Assembly: GCF_012184385.1 (NCBI RefSeq)
Contig: NZ_VSRL01000001.1
Span: 1 to 64,000, forward strand
Length of the DNA stretch: 64,000 bases
DNA from: Lentzea indica
GTDB taxonomy: Bacteria > Actinomycetota > Actinomycetes > Mycobacteriales > Pseudonocardiaceae
Reading direction: 5' to 3'
The notes beneath the pieces are model-generated. The model was given only the letters and a program-made list of their open reading frames with translations, did no database searches and had not been told where the DNA came from. Shown piece after piece: positions 31,365 through 40,748 of this stretch (positions are counted from its first letter, which is position 1; every line of letters begins with the position of its first letter). The translations under genes were made by a program, and so were the position numbers.

Positions 31365-32954
31365 CTACTTCTTGGCGTCCGCGTCGGCGGTCCACTCGGA
31401 CGCGGCCGCGTTGTCGCCGCCGCCCCACTGCGCGGCGGCCTCCGCGCTCCACTCGCCGCCGCCTTCGCCGCCTTCCCACGCGCTCGGGTCCCACGCGGGC
31501 TTCGGCATCTTCGGCAGGAAGAAGATCATCCCGGCCGCCGCGAGCTCCAGGGCCACGACCACCCAGATGCTGGTCTCGATCGCCGGCAGATAGCCGGATC
31601 CGCCGACCACCGCGAAGAACACGGTGCCGAGGATCGCGACACCCAGCGCGCCACCGAACTGCTGCACCGAGGTCAGCGTGCCGGACGCCGAGCCCGTCTC
31701 CTGCGGGTCGACACCCGCGAGGATCAGCTCGAAGAACGGCGCCATCGCGAGACCCATGCCGATGCCGGCGAAGAACAGCGACGGGGACATCGCCCAGCCG
31801 CCCACGTCGGGACCGCCCAGCGTGATCGTGAAGTAGAACCCGATCAGGCCGATGATCATGCCGGCGAGTCCGATGTGGATCAGGCGGCGGCCGAGCTTCG
31901 CGGCCAGGCCCGCGCCGGACGCGGCGAAGCCGAACGTGGAGCCGATCGCCTGCGGCAGCACCGCGAGCGACGCACCGAGCGCGGTGAAGCCGAGGCCCAG
32001 CTGCAGGTAGATGCTCAGCACCAGCGAGAAACCGGTGAGCGCGGAGAACAGCGCGAGGCCGGCGACCAGACCGCCGTTGAACGCCTTCTTCTTGAACAGC
32101 GACGGCACGACGAGCGGCTCGCCGCCCTTCTTGTCGCGGCGTCCCTCGTACCAGCCGAACACGAAGAACGTGAGCACACCGGCCGCGATGGACACGAAGG
32201 TCCACGCCGGCCAGCCCTCTTCACGCCCCTGCACGACCGGGACGACCAGCAACGCGGCACCACCCGAGGCGAGCAACGCACCGACCAGGTCGAGTTTCTT
32301 CGCGGTCTTGTTGGCCTTCGGGAAGCACTTGATGGCACCGAAGATCGCCAGCAGGCCGAGCGGCAGGTTGATCAGGAAGATCATCCGCCAGCCGGTGCCG
32401 AACAGGTCGAGGTTGATCAGCCAGCCACCGAGGATCGGCCCGCCGATGGTCGCGAGGCCGAGGATCGGGCCGTAGGCGCCGAACGCCTTGGCCATCTCCT
32501 TGGGCGGGAACACCTCGGTGATGACGCCGAGACCCTGCGGCAGCATCATCGCGCCGAAGAGACCCTGCAGCACGCGGGCGGTCACCAGGACACCCGGTGT
32601 CGTCGCGACGCTGCACAGCGCCGAGGCGATCGTGAAGCCGGTGGCACCGACGACGAACATCTGCTTCTTGCCGAAGATGTCACCGAGGCGGCCACCGATG
32701 ATCAGGCCGCACGCCATGGCGAGCGTGTAACCGGCACCCATCCACTGGATGAAGGTCGCGCCACCACCGATGTCCGCCACGATGGACGGAGCGGCGATGA
32801 CCGTGATCAGCGAGTCGAGAATGTCCATCGCGGTGGCCAGCAGGATGACGCCGAGTGCCAGCCAGCGCCATTTGAACGGCTCACCTTGGGTCGCGTTGGC
32901 TCCCGGCCAACTCTGCGCACCTGAATCCGGCGCCGCGTCGATGTTCTGGGTCAT
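31365..32954 (-). CDS. MFS drug exporter, DHA2 (14-TM) family
   Basis: A 529-aa transporter with about 14 hydrophobic segments. After a hydrophilic N-terminus come WRWLALGVILLATAMDILDS (family motif D1-like LDSLIT), IIGGRLGDIFGKKQMFVVG (motif A) and GWRMIFLINLPLGL (motif C region). The C-terminus is a hydrophilic tail rich in Ala, Glu and Trp. It is probably the efflux pump of the polyketide, in an operon with the glycosyltransferase gene 6 bases upstream. Confidence 0.93.
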   Translation of the reverse strand: MTQNIDAAPDSGAQSWPGANATQGEPFKWRWLALGVILLATAMDILDSLITVIAAPSIVADIGGGATFIQWMGAGYTLAMACGLIIGGRLGDIFGKKQMFVVGATGFTIASALCSVATTPGVLVTARVLQGLFGAMMLPQGLGVITEVFPPKEMAKAFGAYGPILGLATIGGPILGGWLINLDLFGTGWRMIFLINLPLGLLAIFGAIKCFPKANKTAKKLDLVGALLASGGAALLVVPVVQGREEGWPAWTFVSIAAGVLTFFVFGWYEGRRDKKGGEPLVVPSLFKKKAFNGGLVAGLALFSALTGFSLVLSIYLQLGLGFTALGASLAVLPQAIGSTFGFAASGAGLAAKLGRRLIHIGLAGMIIGLIGFYFTITLGGPDVGGWAMSPSLFFAGIGMGLAMAPFFELILAGVDPQETGSASGTLTSVQQFGGALGVAILGTVFFAVVGGSGYLPAIETSIWVVVALELAAAGMIFFLPKMPKPAWDPSAWEGGEGGGEWSAEAAAQWGGGDNAAASEWTADADAKK

Positions 32955-32960
32955 AGCTCC

Positions 32961-34136
32961 TCACTCAGTTTCTTCCGCTGCGCCAACGGCGCGGTGACGG
33001 ACGAAGTCCTCGATCACCGGCACTACCGCGCCGGGCGAGGGCATTTCCTCTATCGCTTGCTTCAACTGACTCGCCCGATCCCGGTAGGACGCGTCCTCCA
33101 GCAACGCCCGGCAGGCCTCGAGCACCTCAGCCGGTTCCACCTCCTGTGACTCGAGCTGCCTGGCAGCGCCGAACTCGCAGAGACGTTGTGCGGAATCCCG
33201 TTGCTCCGCCATGACTCCCGGAGCGAGCAGCTGCGGAAGTCCGGCGATCAGGGAGGACATGGTCGATCCCCCACCCGCGTGATGCACCGTGAGATCACAG
33301 GCGGGCAGCACGGAGGTGAGCGGCATCCACCCGGCGGCGACGACGGCGTCGGGCAGCGGAGCGAGCTTGGCGACCGCTTCGTCCGGCATCGCGAGCACGA
33401 GCTCCACACCCAGCGAGGGCAGGGTGCGGACCAGCTCGTCGAAGATGGCGGGGCCCGCGGGGGAGTTCGGCAGGATGGTGCCGAGCGTGATCATGATGCG
33501 GGGGCGGTCGCGCTTTTCGAAGACCCAGGTGGGTACCGGGGCCGGCGTGTCGTACTGGACGCAACGCATCGGTTGCCCCGCAACGACGTCCGAGGGCCGG
33601 ATGAGCGCGGGGCAGGTGTCGAGCACCATGTCGGGCTCCGGCAACCCGTCGAACCCGAGCCTCTCCAGCTCGGGTGCGAACTCCTCGGCCGTCCAGCTGT
33701 CGATGTCGGAGCGGTAACCGATGCCGATGCCGTTCTCGAACCACGGGATGCCGTGGATCTTCGCGGCCACACCGGCGGAGAACGCGTGCGCCTCGCCGAT
33801 GATCGCGTCCGGCCGCCAGGCCTCGGTGATGGCGAGCATGCCGTCGATCGTGCGGGCGGCGAGCCTGCCGAAACCGCGGCCGACCTGCTCGAGCAGGCCC
33901 TCCTCGGTGCCGGCCTGCGCCAGCGGGTTGCCCGCTCGGTCGTGCAGCATGACCTCGCGCATGTGCATGGGCCCGTAGGTGGCCACGTGCGGGAGACCCG
34001 AGCCGTTGACCGTGGCGGCCATGCTCTCCGGGCTCGCGACGAGCACCTCGTGACCCGCCGCCCGCAAGGCCCACGCCAGCGGGACGACCGGGAAGTAGAG
34101 CCCGAACGACGGACCGCTACTCACTAGGATCTTCAT
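32961..34136 (-). CDS. GT1-family glycosyltransferase (antibiotic type, copy B)
   Basis: A 391-aa GT-B enzyme starting MKILVSSGPSFGLYFPVVPLAWAL. The acceptor-domain His of the usual GH box is replaced here (SFGLYFP), so the catalytic base may differ. The donor site has RIMITLGTILPNS and CDLTVHHAGGGSTMSSLIAGLPQLLAPG. It is a paralogue of the copy at 28833, which implies at least two sugars or two attachment sites. The open frame extends upstream, but the family N-terminus begins at ATG 34136. Confidence 0.9.
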   Translation of the reverse strand: MKILVSSGPSFGLYFPVVPLAWALRAAGHEVLVASPESMAATVNGSGLPHVATYGPMHMREVMLHDRAGNPLAQAGTEEGLLEQVGRGFGRLAARTIDGMLAITEAWRPDAIIGEAHAFSAGVAAKIHGIPWFENGIGIGYRSDIDSWTAEEFAPELERLGFDGLPEPDMVLDTCPALIRPSDVVAGQPMRCVQYDTPAPVPTWVFEKRDRPRIMITLGTILPNSPAGPAIFDELVRTLPSLGVELVLAMPDEAVAKLAPLPDAVVAAGWMPLTSVLPACDLTVHHAGGGSTMSSLIAGLPQLLAPGVMAEQRDSAQRLCEFGAARQLESQEVEPAEVLEACRALLEDASYRDRASQLKQAIEEMPSPGAVVPVIEDFVRHRAVGAAEETE

Positions 34137-34246
34137 GCTGACCACGCTATTCAAGCCGGATCGGGCGGGACTCGAATCGCGCTGGAGCCGCCTCACCCGA
34201 TCGTGTTTTTTCGGTCTGGGAGCGGTACCATTTCCCGCCGCGTCGA

Positions 34247-35656
34247 CTAACCCAGCGCGTTGAGCGCCGCCACCAGCGTTCTGGCCTGCACGTTCACGTA
34301 ACGGCCGTGCCTGAGCAGATCCGTCAGCTGCCCGACGGTGACCCACGCGTACTGCGGCGGAACATCGGCGGGAAATGATTCGTCCGCCTCGACGACGAGA
34401 TAGTCGCTTTCCGTGTCGAGGAATCGCCCGCCCTCTTCGGAATGCACCGTCGAGTAATGGATTCGCGACTTCTCCGCGGACAGCACGTGGTCGAGGAACG
34501 GTGGCCGTTCGGCGTCGTGGTAGTTGCCGGGAACGCACTGCACGGTCGGCCCCAGCTCCACCGTGTCGAGGAACCCGCCCTCGAGCCGCGCGTGCACCAG
34601 CACGTGCAGCACACCGCCGAACTGCTTCACGACGAACGCCGCGACGCCCCTGCCGTGCTGCTCGAACAGCGGTTGCGTCCAGCTGGTCACCTCGCGGTTG
34701 CCCGCGATCGCCCGCACCGCCACGCACCGGAAGAACTTCCCGTCCTCACGGCAGATCTCGTCCTCGGTGCGGATCCAGCCCGGCACGGCGTTGAGCGGGA
34801 TGCGCGAGACGTCGATGTCGTGGTCGGCGCGCTGCCCGGTGAACCAGCTCAGCACGTCCGGTGTCGTCGACAGCGCACCCGCGTGCGGGTCGCGTGAGGC
34901 CAGCAGCGCGGCCTGGAAGTCGTCCGCGGGCTCAGCGAAACCCGACGCCGGCAGGCACGAGAGAACCGTGCGCGAGTCCATGTTGACGAGGTTGTCCCTG
35001 TGCAGCAACGCGTTCACCTGGCCGAGCGTGAGCCAGCAGAAGTCGTCGTCCATCGGGACGTCCTCTGTCACCTCGACGACGATGTTGCGGTTGCTCTTGC
35101 GGTAGAACCAGGATCCGTGCTCGGACTGCAGCACGTCGACGATCACCCTGCCGCGCTGGGCGCCCTCGGCGAAGTACTCCAGGTACTTCACCTTGGCGCC
35201 CTGGTGCACGCGCGTGTAGTTCGACTTCGTCGCCTGCACGGTGGGCGAGAGCTGCAGCAGGTTCGGGTTGCCCGGCTCCATCTTCGCCTGCATCAGGCAG
35301 TGCAGGACGCCGCCGAACTCCTTGACGAGGATCCCGAGCATGCCGACCTCGGGCTGGCGGATGATCGGCTGGCTCCACGAACGAGCCGCCGTGCCGACCT
35401 TCAGGCCCTCGACGGTGAAGAACTTGCCGCTGCGGTGCACGATGTTGCCGGTGTCCTCGGCGAAGGACCAGAGGTCCATGTCGGCGAACGGGATGCGCTC
35501 GACCCGGAACGCGTTGGCGAGCCAGCGTTCGGTGAGCCAGAGGTCGAAGTCCTCGGTCTGCAGGAACGCGCCTTGCTCGGTGGCGGCGGACCTCGCGAGC
35601 CTCGCCGGGAGGTCGATGTCCTCCCGCCTGCGCAGCTCCGTGGTGGACGGTGTCAC
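34247..35656 (-). CDS. NDP-hexose 2,3-dehydratase
   Basis: A 469-aa protein starting at GTG 35656 (VTPSTTELRRREDIDL) after AGGGAGG, 5 bases upstream. Two homologous halves are visible: GKFFTVEGLKVGTAARSWSQPIIRQPE with LPTVQATKSNY, and GKFFRCVAVRAIAGNREVTSWTQPLF with GPTVQCVPGNY. This duplicated layout is typical of the enzymes that remove the C-2 hydroxyl of TDP-4-keto-6-deoxyglucose. With the 3-ketoreductase at 43476 it gives a 2-deoxysugar. The glucose activation and 4,6-dehydratase genes are not in the window. Confidence 0.93.
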   Translation of the reverse strand: MTPSTTELRRREDIDLPARLARSAATEQGAFLQTEDFDLWLTERWLANAFRVERIPFADMDLWSFAEDTGNIVHRSGKFFTVEGLKVGTAARSWSQPIIRQPEVGMLGILVKEFGGVLHCLMQAKMEPGNPNLLQLSPTVQATKSNYTRVHQGAKVKYLEYFAEGAQRGRVIVDVLQSEHGSWFYRKSNRNIVVEVTEDVPMDDDFCWLTLGQVNALLHRDNLVNMDSRTVLSCLPASGFAEPADDFQAALLASRDPHAGALSTTPDVLSWFTGQRADHDIDVSRIPLNAVPGWIRTEDEICREDGKFFRCVAVRAIAGNREVTSWTQPLFEQHGRGVAAFVVKQFGGVLHVLVHARLEGGFLDTVELGPTVQCVPGNYHDAERPPFLDHVLSAEKSRIHYSTVHSEEGGRFLDTESDYLVVEADESFPADVPPQYAWVTVGQLTDLLRHGRYVNVQARTLVAALNALG

Positions 35657-35822
35657 GGCAACCTCCCTGGGAACTCCCTCGACGGGAAACGGTGTCCGCG
35701 CGCGCTCGAGCGGGAATCGGGAAGTGGCTGAGGCAACGGCTTTCGAGCAGGTCGCGAGCCATTCGCCATGACGTGTTCCCACCATCGGGCGACCCAACCG
35801 TTGTTCTCCGAAAGGTCCCCAC

Positions 35823-36997
35823 GTGTCGAGCCAAGTAGCGAGTTCGTCGAGACTCCCGTCGCTGACGGGCATGCGGTTCGTCGCCGCGGCAATGGTCTTC
35901 GTCTTCCACGGCAGCCTGGAGTTCCTCTTCAGGACGCCGGAGGTCGGCTTCCTCTACATGATCGCGACCAGCACCGCCGGGTTCGTCGGCGTGTCGTTCT
36001 TCTTCATCCTCAGTGGATTCGTGCTGACGTGGTCGGCCCGGCCCGGTGACACGAAGGGGAGCTTCTTCCGGCGCCGGTTCGCGAAGATCGTGCCCAACCA
36101 CGTCGTCACGTTCGTCGCGGCGATCGTGCTGCTGCTGGTGTTCCGCCAGGCGGTCGACCCGGCCTCCGCCGTCGCGAACCTGTTCCTGGTGCAGGCGTGG
36201 ATCCCGGACTACGACGTGCTGTTGTCCGGCAACGGTGTCGCGTGGTCGCTGTCCGTCGAGGCCGTGTTCTACCTGTCGTTCCCGTTCCTGCTGGTGCTGA
36301 TCAACAAGATCAGGCCGTCGCGGCTGTGGTTCTACGCCGGCGCCACGATCCTCGCGGTGCTGCTGGTGCCGTTGCTGGCCAAGGCGTTGCTGCCGTCGAC
36401 GCCGGTGTGGCCGTGGGGTCCCGCGTCCTACGCCCAGATATGGTTCGTCTACAACTTCCCGGTGGCGCGCCTGTTCGAGTTCGCGCTCGGCATCATCCTG
36501 GCGCGGATCGTCATGACCGGGCGGTGGATCGGCCTGGGCGTCAAGTGGGGCATCGCACTCGCGTTCGCGGGCTACGTGGCCTCGCTGTTCGTGCCGTTCC
36601 TGTACGCGTTCGTCGGCGCGACGATCATTCCGCTGGCGCTGCTGATCCCGGCCGCGCGGTCGCGGACGTCAAGGGCCGCAGGACGTTCTTCGCGCGGCCG
36701 AGCATGGTGTGGCTGGGCGAGGTGTCGTTCGCGTTCTACCTGGTGCACCGGCTCGTGCTGACGTACGGGCACTGGGCGTTCGGCACGGAGATCAACGCTT
36801 TCGGCGCGCTGGGCGGCAAGGCGTGGCCGGCGCCGGTCGCGCTGGCGTTCCTGGTGGCGGCGTTCGTGGTGTCCCTGCTGGTCTCCTGGGCGCTGTTCGC
36901 GTGGGTGGAGACACCGTTCATGCGGCGGTTCGGCCGCACGACGGTGAAGCCCTTGCAGACCTCGCCGCAGGAGGATGTCGTTGGCGCGGTTCGCTGA
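35823..36997 (+). pseudogene. Acyltransferase-3 family O-acyltransferase, frameshifted
   Basis: The gene starts at GTG 35823. Residues SLTGMRFVAAAMVFVFHGS contain the conserved catalytic His of membrane acyltransferase-3 proteins; SFFFILSGFVLTWS and FRRRFAKIVPNH follow, and about ten membrane segments can be counted. Near 36655 (GCCGCGCGGTCGCGG) the reading moves to the frame one base lower and continues KGRRTFFARPSMVWLGEVSFAFYLVHRLVL to VGAVR. Restoring one base gives about 391 aa. Members acylate sugars of macrolides and aromatic polyketides. It diverges from the 2,3-dehydratase. Either inactivated or a sequence error. Confidence 0.8.
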
Positions 36998-37005
36998 GCA
37001 GACAA

Positions 37006-37045
37006 CGAGAAAGGCCCGCCGGTTCGCACCGGCGGGCCTTTCTCG
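37006..37045. terminator. Bidirectional terminator
   Basis: An 18-bp stem beginning CGAGAAAGGCCCGCC, 4-base loop, A- and T-rich flanks, between the convergent acyltransferase and P450 genes. Confidence 0.92.
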
Positions 37046-37064
37046 TGTCGTCACAAGATGGCGG

Positions 37065-38276
37065 TCACCAGGTGACGGGCATCTCGTAGACGCCGTACAT
37101 GACCGCGCCGTCCTTGTACTGCAGCTCGTTCCACGGCTTGGCCAGCTTGAGGTCCGGGATGCGCTGGAACAGCTTGGTGAGCACCACGGTCAGCTCGACG
37201 CGGGCGATCTCGGCGCCGATGCAGTGGTGCACGCCGTAGCCGAACGCGACGTGGTTGCGCGCGTTCGGGCGGGTGATGTCGAACTTGTCCGGCTCGGGGA
37301 AGGCCTCGGGGTCGCGGTTGGCAGCGCCACCGCAGATGATCATGCCCTCGCCCTCCTTGATGGTGACGGGGCCGGCGTCGATGTCGGCCAGCGCCACGCG
37401 GGAGGACGCGAGGTCGCCCGGCGTGAGGTAGCGCAGCAGTTCCTCGACCGCGTTGGGCGCGAGGCTCCAGTCGTTCTTCAGCTTCTCCAGCTGGTCGGGG
37501 TGCTCCAGCAGGGTCATGGCGCCGATCGCGATCATCGCGGCGCTGGTCTCGTGGCCGCCGTTGAGCAGCAGGCGGACCAGGTTGACGAGCTCACGGCTGT
37601 CGTAGAGACCGGCCTCGTGGAACCGGACGACGATGCGGCTGATCAGGTCCTCGCCCGGTTCCTTGAGCTTGCGCTCCAGCAGTTCGGCGAGGTAGCCGTT
37701 CAGCTCGGTGATCGCGGCCATCCGCACCTCGGCGCTGGACTTGCCGCCGAACAGCTTGTCGGTGCGGTCGTGCAGGTAGTCGTGGTCCTGGTGCGGGATA
37801 CCGAGGATCTCGCAGACGATCGTCAACGGCACCGGCAGCGCCAGCGCGGTGACGAGGTCGCACGGCGGACCCTGGCGCAGCATCTCGTCGATGCGCTCGT
37901 CGACGATGGCCTCGATCCTCGGCAGCATCGCGCGGACGCGCTGCTTGGTGAACTCACCGGACACCGCGGCCATCCGGCGGTAGGCCGTGTGCTTGGGCGG
38001 GTCCCATCCGATGAACGAGCCCTCGGTGCGGAACTGCGGCGGGATGTCGATGTAGTACGGGAAACCCTCGTGGCCGCGGTCGGAGCTCGCGTTCGGCTCG
38101 GTGAGAAGCTTGCGCACGTGCTCGTAGCTCGTGACCACGTACGCCTCACGACCCGTGCGGAGCTCGACTTTGGCGATGGGGTTCTCCGTGCGGAGCTGCG
38201 CGTATTCCTCCGGGGGCTGGTACGGGCACTTGCGGTGCCATGGGAAAGGCGTCAGCTCTGTCTCGGCGTTGGTCAT
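37065..38276 (-). CDS. Cytochrome P450 (tailoring hydroxylase/epoxidase)
   Basis: A 403-aa class I P450. Heme ligand is Cys352 in FGYGVHHCIGAEIAR, the ExxR pair lies in EELLR (278-282), and the I-helix has NGGHETSA. The length and N-terminus MTNAETELTPFPWHRKC suit a soluble bacterial enzyme. Ferredoxin (41538) and reductase (39582) genes nearby can supply electrons. The adjacent, divergent epoxide hydrolase makes epoxidation a plausible reaction. The exact site is unknown. Confidence 0.93.
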   Translation of the reverse strand: MTNAETELTPFPWHRKCPYQPPEEYAQLRTENPIAKVELRTGREAYVVTSYEHVRKLLTEPNASSDRGHEGFPYYIDIPPQFRTEGSFIGWDPPKHTAYRRMAAVSGEFTKQRVRAMLPRIEAIVDERIDEMLRQGPPCDLVTALALPVPLTIVCEILGIPHQDHDYLHDRTDKLFGGKSSAEVRMAAITELNGYLAELLERKLKEPGEDLISRIVVRFHEAGLYDSRELVNLVRLLLNGGHETSAAMIAIGAMTLLEHPDQLEKLKNDWSLAPNAVEELLRYLTPGDLASSRVALADIDAGPVTIKEGEGMIICGGAANRDPEAFPEPDKFDITRPNARNHVAFGYGVHHCIGAEIARVELTVVLTKLFQRIPDLKLAKPWNELQYKDGAVMYGVYEMPVTW

Positions 38277-38395
38277 TGCGGTTTCCCTTCTCGTCAGCCG
38301 CGCTCGACCGTGCCAGTCCCGCTTGGAGATGCCCTGGATGTCCGCTCAACCGCCGTCAAGGGTTCTTCGAGGTGCCGCCGGTAACGTGCCGACGC

Positions 38396-39517
38396 ATGAA
38401 CGCCAACGTCACCGAGTTCAGGGCCGAGGTCCCTCAGTCCTCTGTGGACGATCTGCGCACGCGTCTGTCCCTGACCCGCTGGCCGGACGCGGAGACGGTG
38501 TCCGACTGGTCGCAGGGCGCGCCGCTGGAGTTCGTCCGCTCGCTCGCCGAGCACTGGGAGCACAAGTACGACTGGAGGGCCGTCGAGTCACGGCTGAACA
38601 CCCTTCCCCAGTATCGCACCGAGATCGACGATCTCGGCATCCACTTCCTCCACGTCCGCTCGCCACACGCCCAGGCGACGCCGTTGCTGCTGACGCACGG
38701 CTGGCCGGGTTCGGTGCTGGAGTTCCTGGAGGTCCTGGAGCCTCTCACCAACCCGGAGGACCCGGCGGACGCCTTCCACGTCGTCGTGCCCTCCCTGCCG
38801 GGCTACGGTTTCTCCGACAGGCCGACGCAGACCGGTTGGGGCGTCGAGAGGATCGCCCGCGCGTGGTCGGGGCTCATGGAGGTCCTCGGCTACGAACGCT
38901 ATGCCGCGCACGGCGGCGACTGGGGTTCGTTCGTCACCGCGGAGCTGGGTCACATCGACGCCGCACGGTTGATCGGCATCCACCTGACGATGGTGTTCGC
39001 CGGGGCGCCCGAGGCTCAGGTCGAGCTGACGCAGCGCGACTACGCGGGTCTCTCGGCTCTCAAGGAGTTCCAGGCGCGCGAGGCCGGCTACTCCGCCATC
39101 CAGATGACCAAGCCGCAGACGATCGGCTACGGACTGCAGGACTCCCCTGTCGCGCTGCTGGCGTGGATCGCCGAGAAGTACTACTCCTGGACGGACCATG
39201 ACAGGCCGTTCGAGGAGCTGGTACCGGTCGACAAGCTGCTGGACGCCGTGTCGATCTACTGGTTCACTGGGACGGCGACGTCGGCCGCACGGCTGTACTG
39301 GGAGTCGCACAACAGGGTGCCGATGCACCAGGTGTCCGTGCCGACCGGGGTGACGATCTTCCCGAAGGACGCCCGCATGCCGAAGGCGTGGATCGAGGGC
39401 AGGTTCAGCGACCTGCGGTACTGGCACGACGCTCCTGTCGGCGGCCACTTCCCCGGCATCGAGCGCCCGGACGTGCTCGTGTCCGAGCTCCGGACGTTCT
39501 TCCGCCAGGTGCGCTGA
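38396..39517 (+). CDS. Epoxide hydrolase (EHN-domain alpha/beta hydrolase)
   Basis: A 373-aa protein. The N-terminal EHN region (FRAEVPQSSVDDLRTRLSLTRWPD) precedes the alpha/beta-hydrolase core with oxyanion motif HGWPGS (101-106), nucleophile Asp175 in HGGDWGSF and a C-terminal His in VGGHFPGIERPD. This is the microsomal/juvenile-hormone type that hydrolyses or rearranges epoxides, and homologues act in polyether and aromatic-polyketide clusters. It could build a ring by epoxide opening or detoxify a reactive product. ATG 38396 is preferred to 38240, which lies in the neighbouring P450 start region. Confidence 0.92.
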   Translation: MNANVTEFRAEVPQSSVDDLRTRLSLTRWPDAETVSDWSQGAPLEFVRSLAEHWEHKYDWRAVESRLNTLPQYRTEIDDLGIHFLHVRSPHAQATPLLLTHGWPGSVLEFLEVLEPLTNPEDPADAFHVVVPSLPGYGFSDRPTQTGWGVERIARAWSGLMEVLGYERYAAHGGDWGSFVTAELGHIDAARLIGIHLTMVFAGAPEAQVELTQRDYAGLSALKEFQAREAGYSAIQMTKPQTIGYGLQDSPVALLAWIAEKYYSWTDHDRPFEELVPVDKLLDAVSIYWFTGTATSAARLYWESHNRVPMHQVSVPTGVTIFPKDARMPKAWIEGRFSDLRYWHDAPVGGHFPGIERPDVLVSELRTFFRQVR

Positions 39518-39525
39518 ACGCGAAC

Positions 39526-39574
39526 GGCGTCTGCAAGTACCACCAACTCGCTGTTGGTAGTACTTGCAGACGCC
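39526..39574. terminator. Long hairpin between convergent genes
   Basis: A 22-bp stem with one mismatch (starting GGCGTCTGCAAGTAC) and a 5-base loop. It lacks a T-tract and is only moderately GC-rich, so it may be a bidirectional terminator or a double-stranded RNA element. Confidence 0.65.
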
Positions 39575-39581
39575 AGAACAG

Positions 39582-40748
39582 CTAGGCCGCGGTGCGCAGG
39601 TCGAAGCCGGGGACGGCGACCATCTCCGGCCGGATCGGGCAGTTCGCCGCGAGCAGCCGCCGGGCCAGGACGTGGTCGACGGGCTTGTTGACCGACTCCA
39701 CACCGAGCAGTCTGTCGCTGGCGAAGCAGAACACCGAGAACGCGCCCGTCAGCGGATCTCCGGTCACCACAACGTTGTCGTGGCCGTCGGTGACGCCGGC
39801 GATCTGCACCTTCATCGCGTACTGGTCGCTCCAGAACCACGGCACCTGGGCGTACGGCTCGGCCGAACCCTGGATGACCGCGGCCACGCAGCTCGCCTGG
39901 TCGACGGCGTTCTGCACGGACTCCAACCGGATCTGCCGCGCGCCGTGGTGGAACCGGGCGCAGTCACCGATCGCGAAGACGGCCGGATCGGACGTCCGCA
40001 GCCACGCGTCCACGACGACGCCGTCGTCGACCGCGAGCCCGGCGTCTACGGCCAGTTCGACGTTCGGCACCACACCGATGCCCGCGACCACGAGATCGGC
40101 CGGCAACACCGTTCCGTCGGCAAGCACGACCTCACCGGGCCGCACCTCGGAAACGCAGGCGTTGAAGAGGAACTTCACGCCCCGACGCCGGTGCACCTGG
40201 ACGACGTGCCCGGCGGTCTCCTCCGACAGGACACGGGACAACGCACGGGGTTGTGCCTCGACAACGGTGACGTCGCAGCCCGCTTCGCTTGCCACGGCGG
40301 CGTACTCGAGTCCGATGAACCCGGCGCCGACCGCGACCACGCGGCCCTCCGGGCGGGCGAAGTCGGCGTCCCCGATGGTGCGGATCGTGTGGGCGCCTGG
40401 GATCGGACGAGGACGCGAACCCGTTGCCAGCACGAGGTTCTCGTAGTCGACCGCGTGGCCGGAGCGCAGGACGACGCGCCGGGCCACGCGGTCCACGGAG
40501 ACCACGGGGTCGTCGAGCACGAGGGAGATGTCGTGCTCGGTGTAGTAGGTCTCCGGACGGAACACCAGGTCGCCGATCCCGATGTCCCCCTGCAGGTAGG
40601 CCTTCGTGAGCGGCGGGCGCTGGTAGGGCAGCACGCCTTCGTCGCCGATCAGCGTGATGGGGCCGCGGTGTCCCAGCTCCCGAAGGGACACCGCGGCCTG
40701 GCAGCCCGCCTGGCCCGCACCGATGATCACGACAGGTGCGTCGGCCAT
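39582..40748 (-). CDS. FAD-dependent ferredoxin reductase
   Basis: A 388-aa pyridine-nucleotide-disulfide-type flavoprotein. VVIIGAGQAGCQAAVSLRELG binds FAD, GRVVAVGAGFIGLEYAAVASEAG binds NAD(P)H, and FAIGDCARF is the FAD pyrophosphate site. It matches putidaredoxin/ferredoxin reductases serving P450s. It lies downstream of the ketoreductase (1-nt overlap) and ferredoxin genes in one operon. The set would power the cluster P450(s). Confidence 0.92.
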   Translation of the reverse strand: MADAPVVIIGAGQAGCQAAVSLRELGHRGPITLIGDEGVLPYQRPPLTKAYLQGDIGIGDLVFRPETYYTEHDISLVLDDPVVSVDRVARRVVLRSGHAVDYENLVLATGSRPRPIPGAHTIRTIGDADFARPEGRVVAVGAGFIGLEYAAVASEAGCDVTVVEAQPRALSRVLSEETAGHVVQVHRRRGVKFLFNACVSEVRPGEVVLADGTVLPADLVVAGIGVVPNVELAVDAGLAVDDGVVVDAWLRTSDPAVFAIGDCARFHHGARQIRLESVQNAVDQASCVAAVIQGSAEPYAQVPWFWSDQYAMKVQIAGVTDGHDNVVVTGDPLTGAFSVFCFASDRLLGVESVNKPVDHVLARRLLAANCPIRPEMVAVPGFDLRTAA

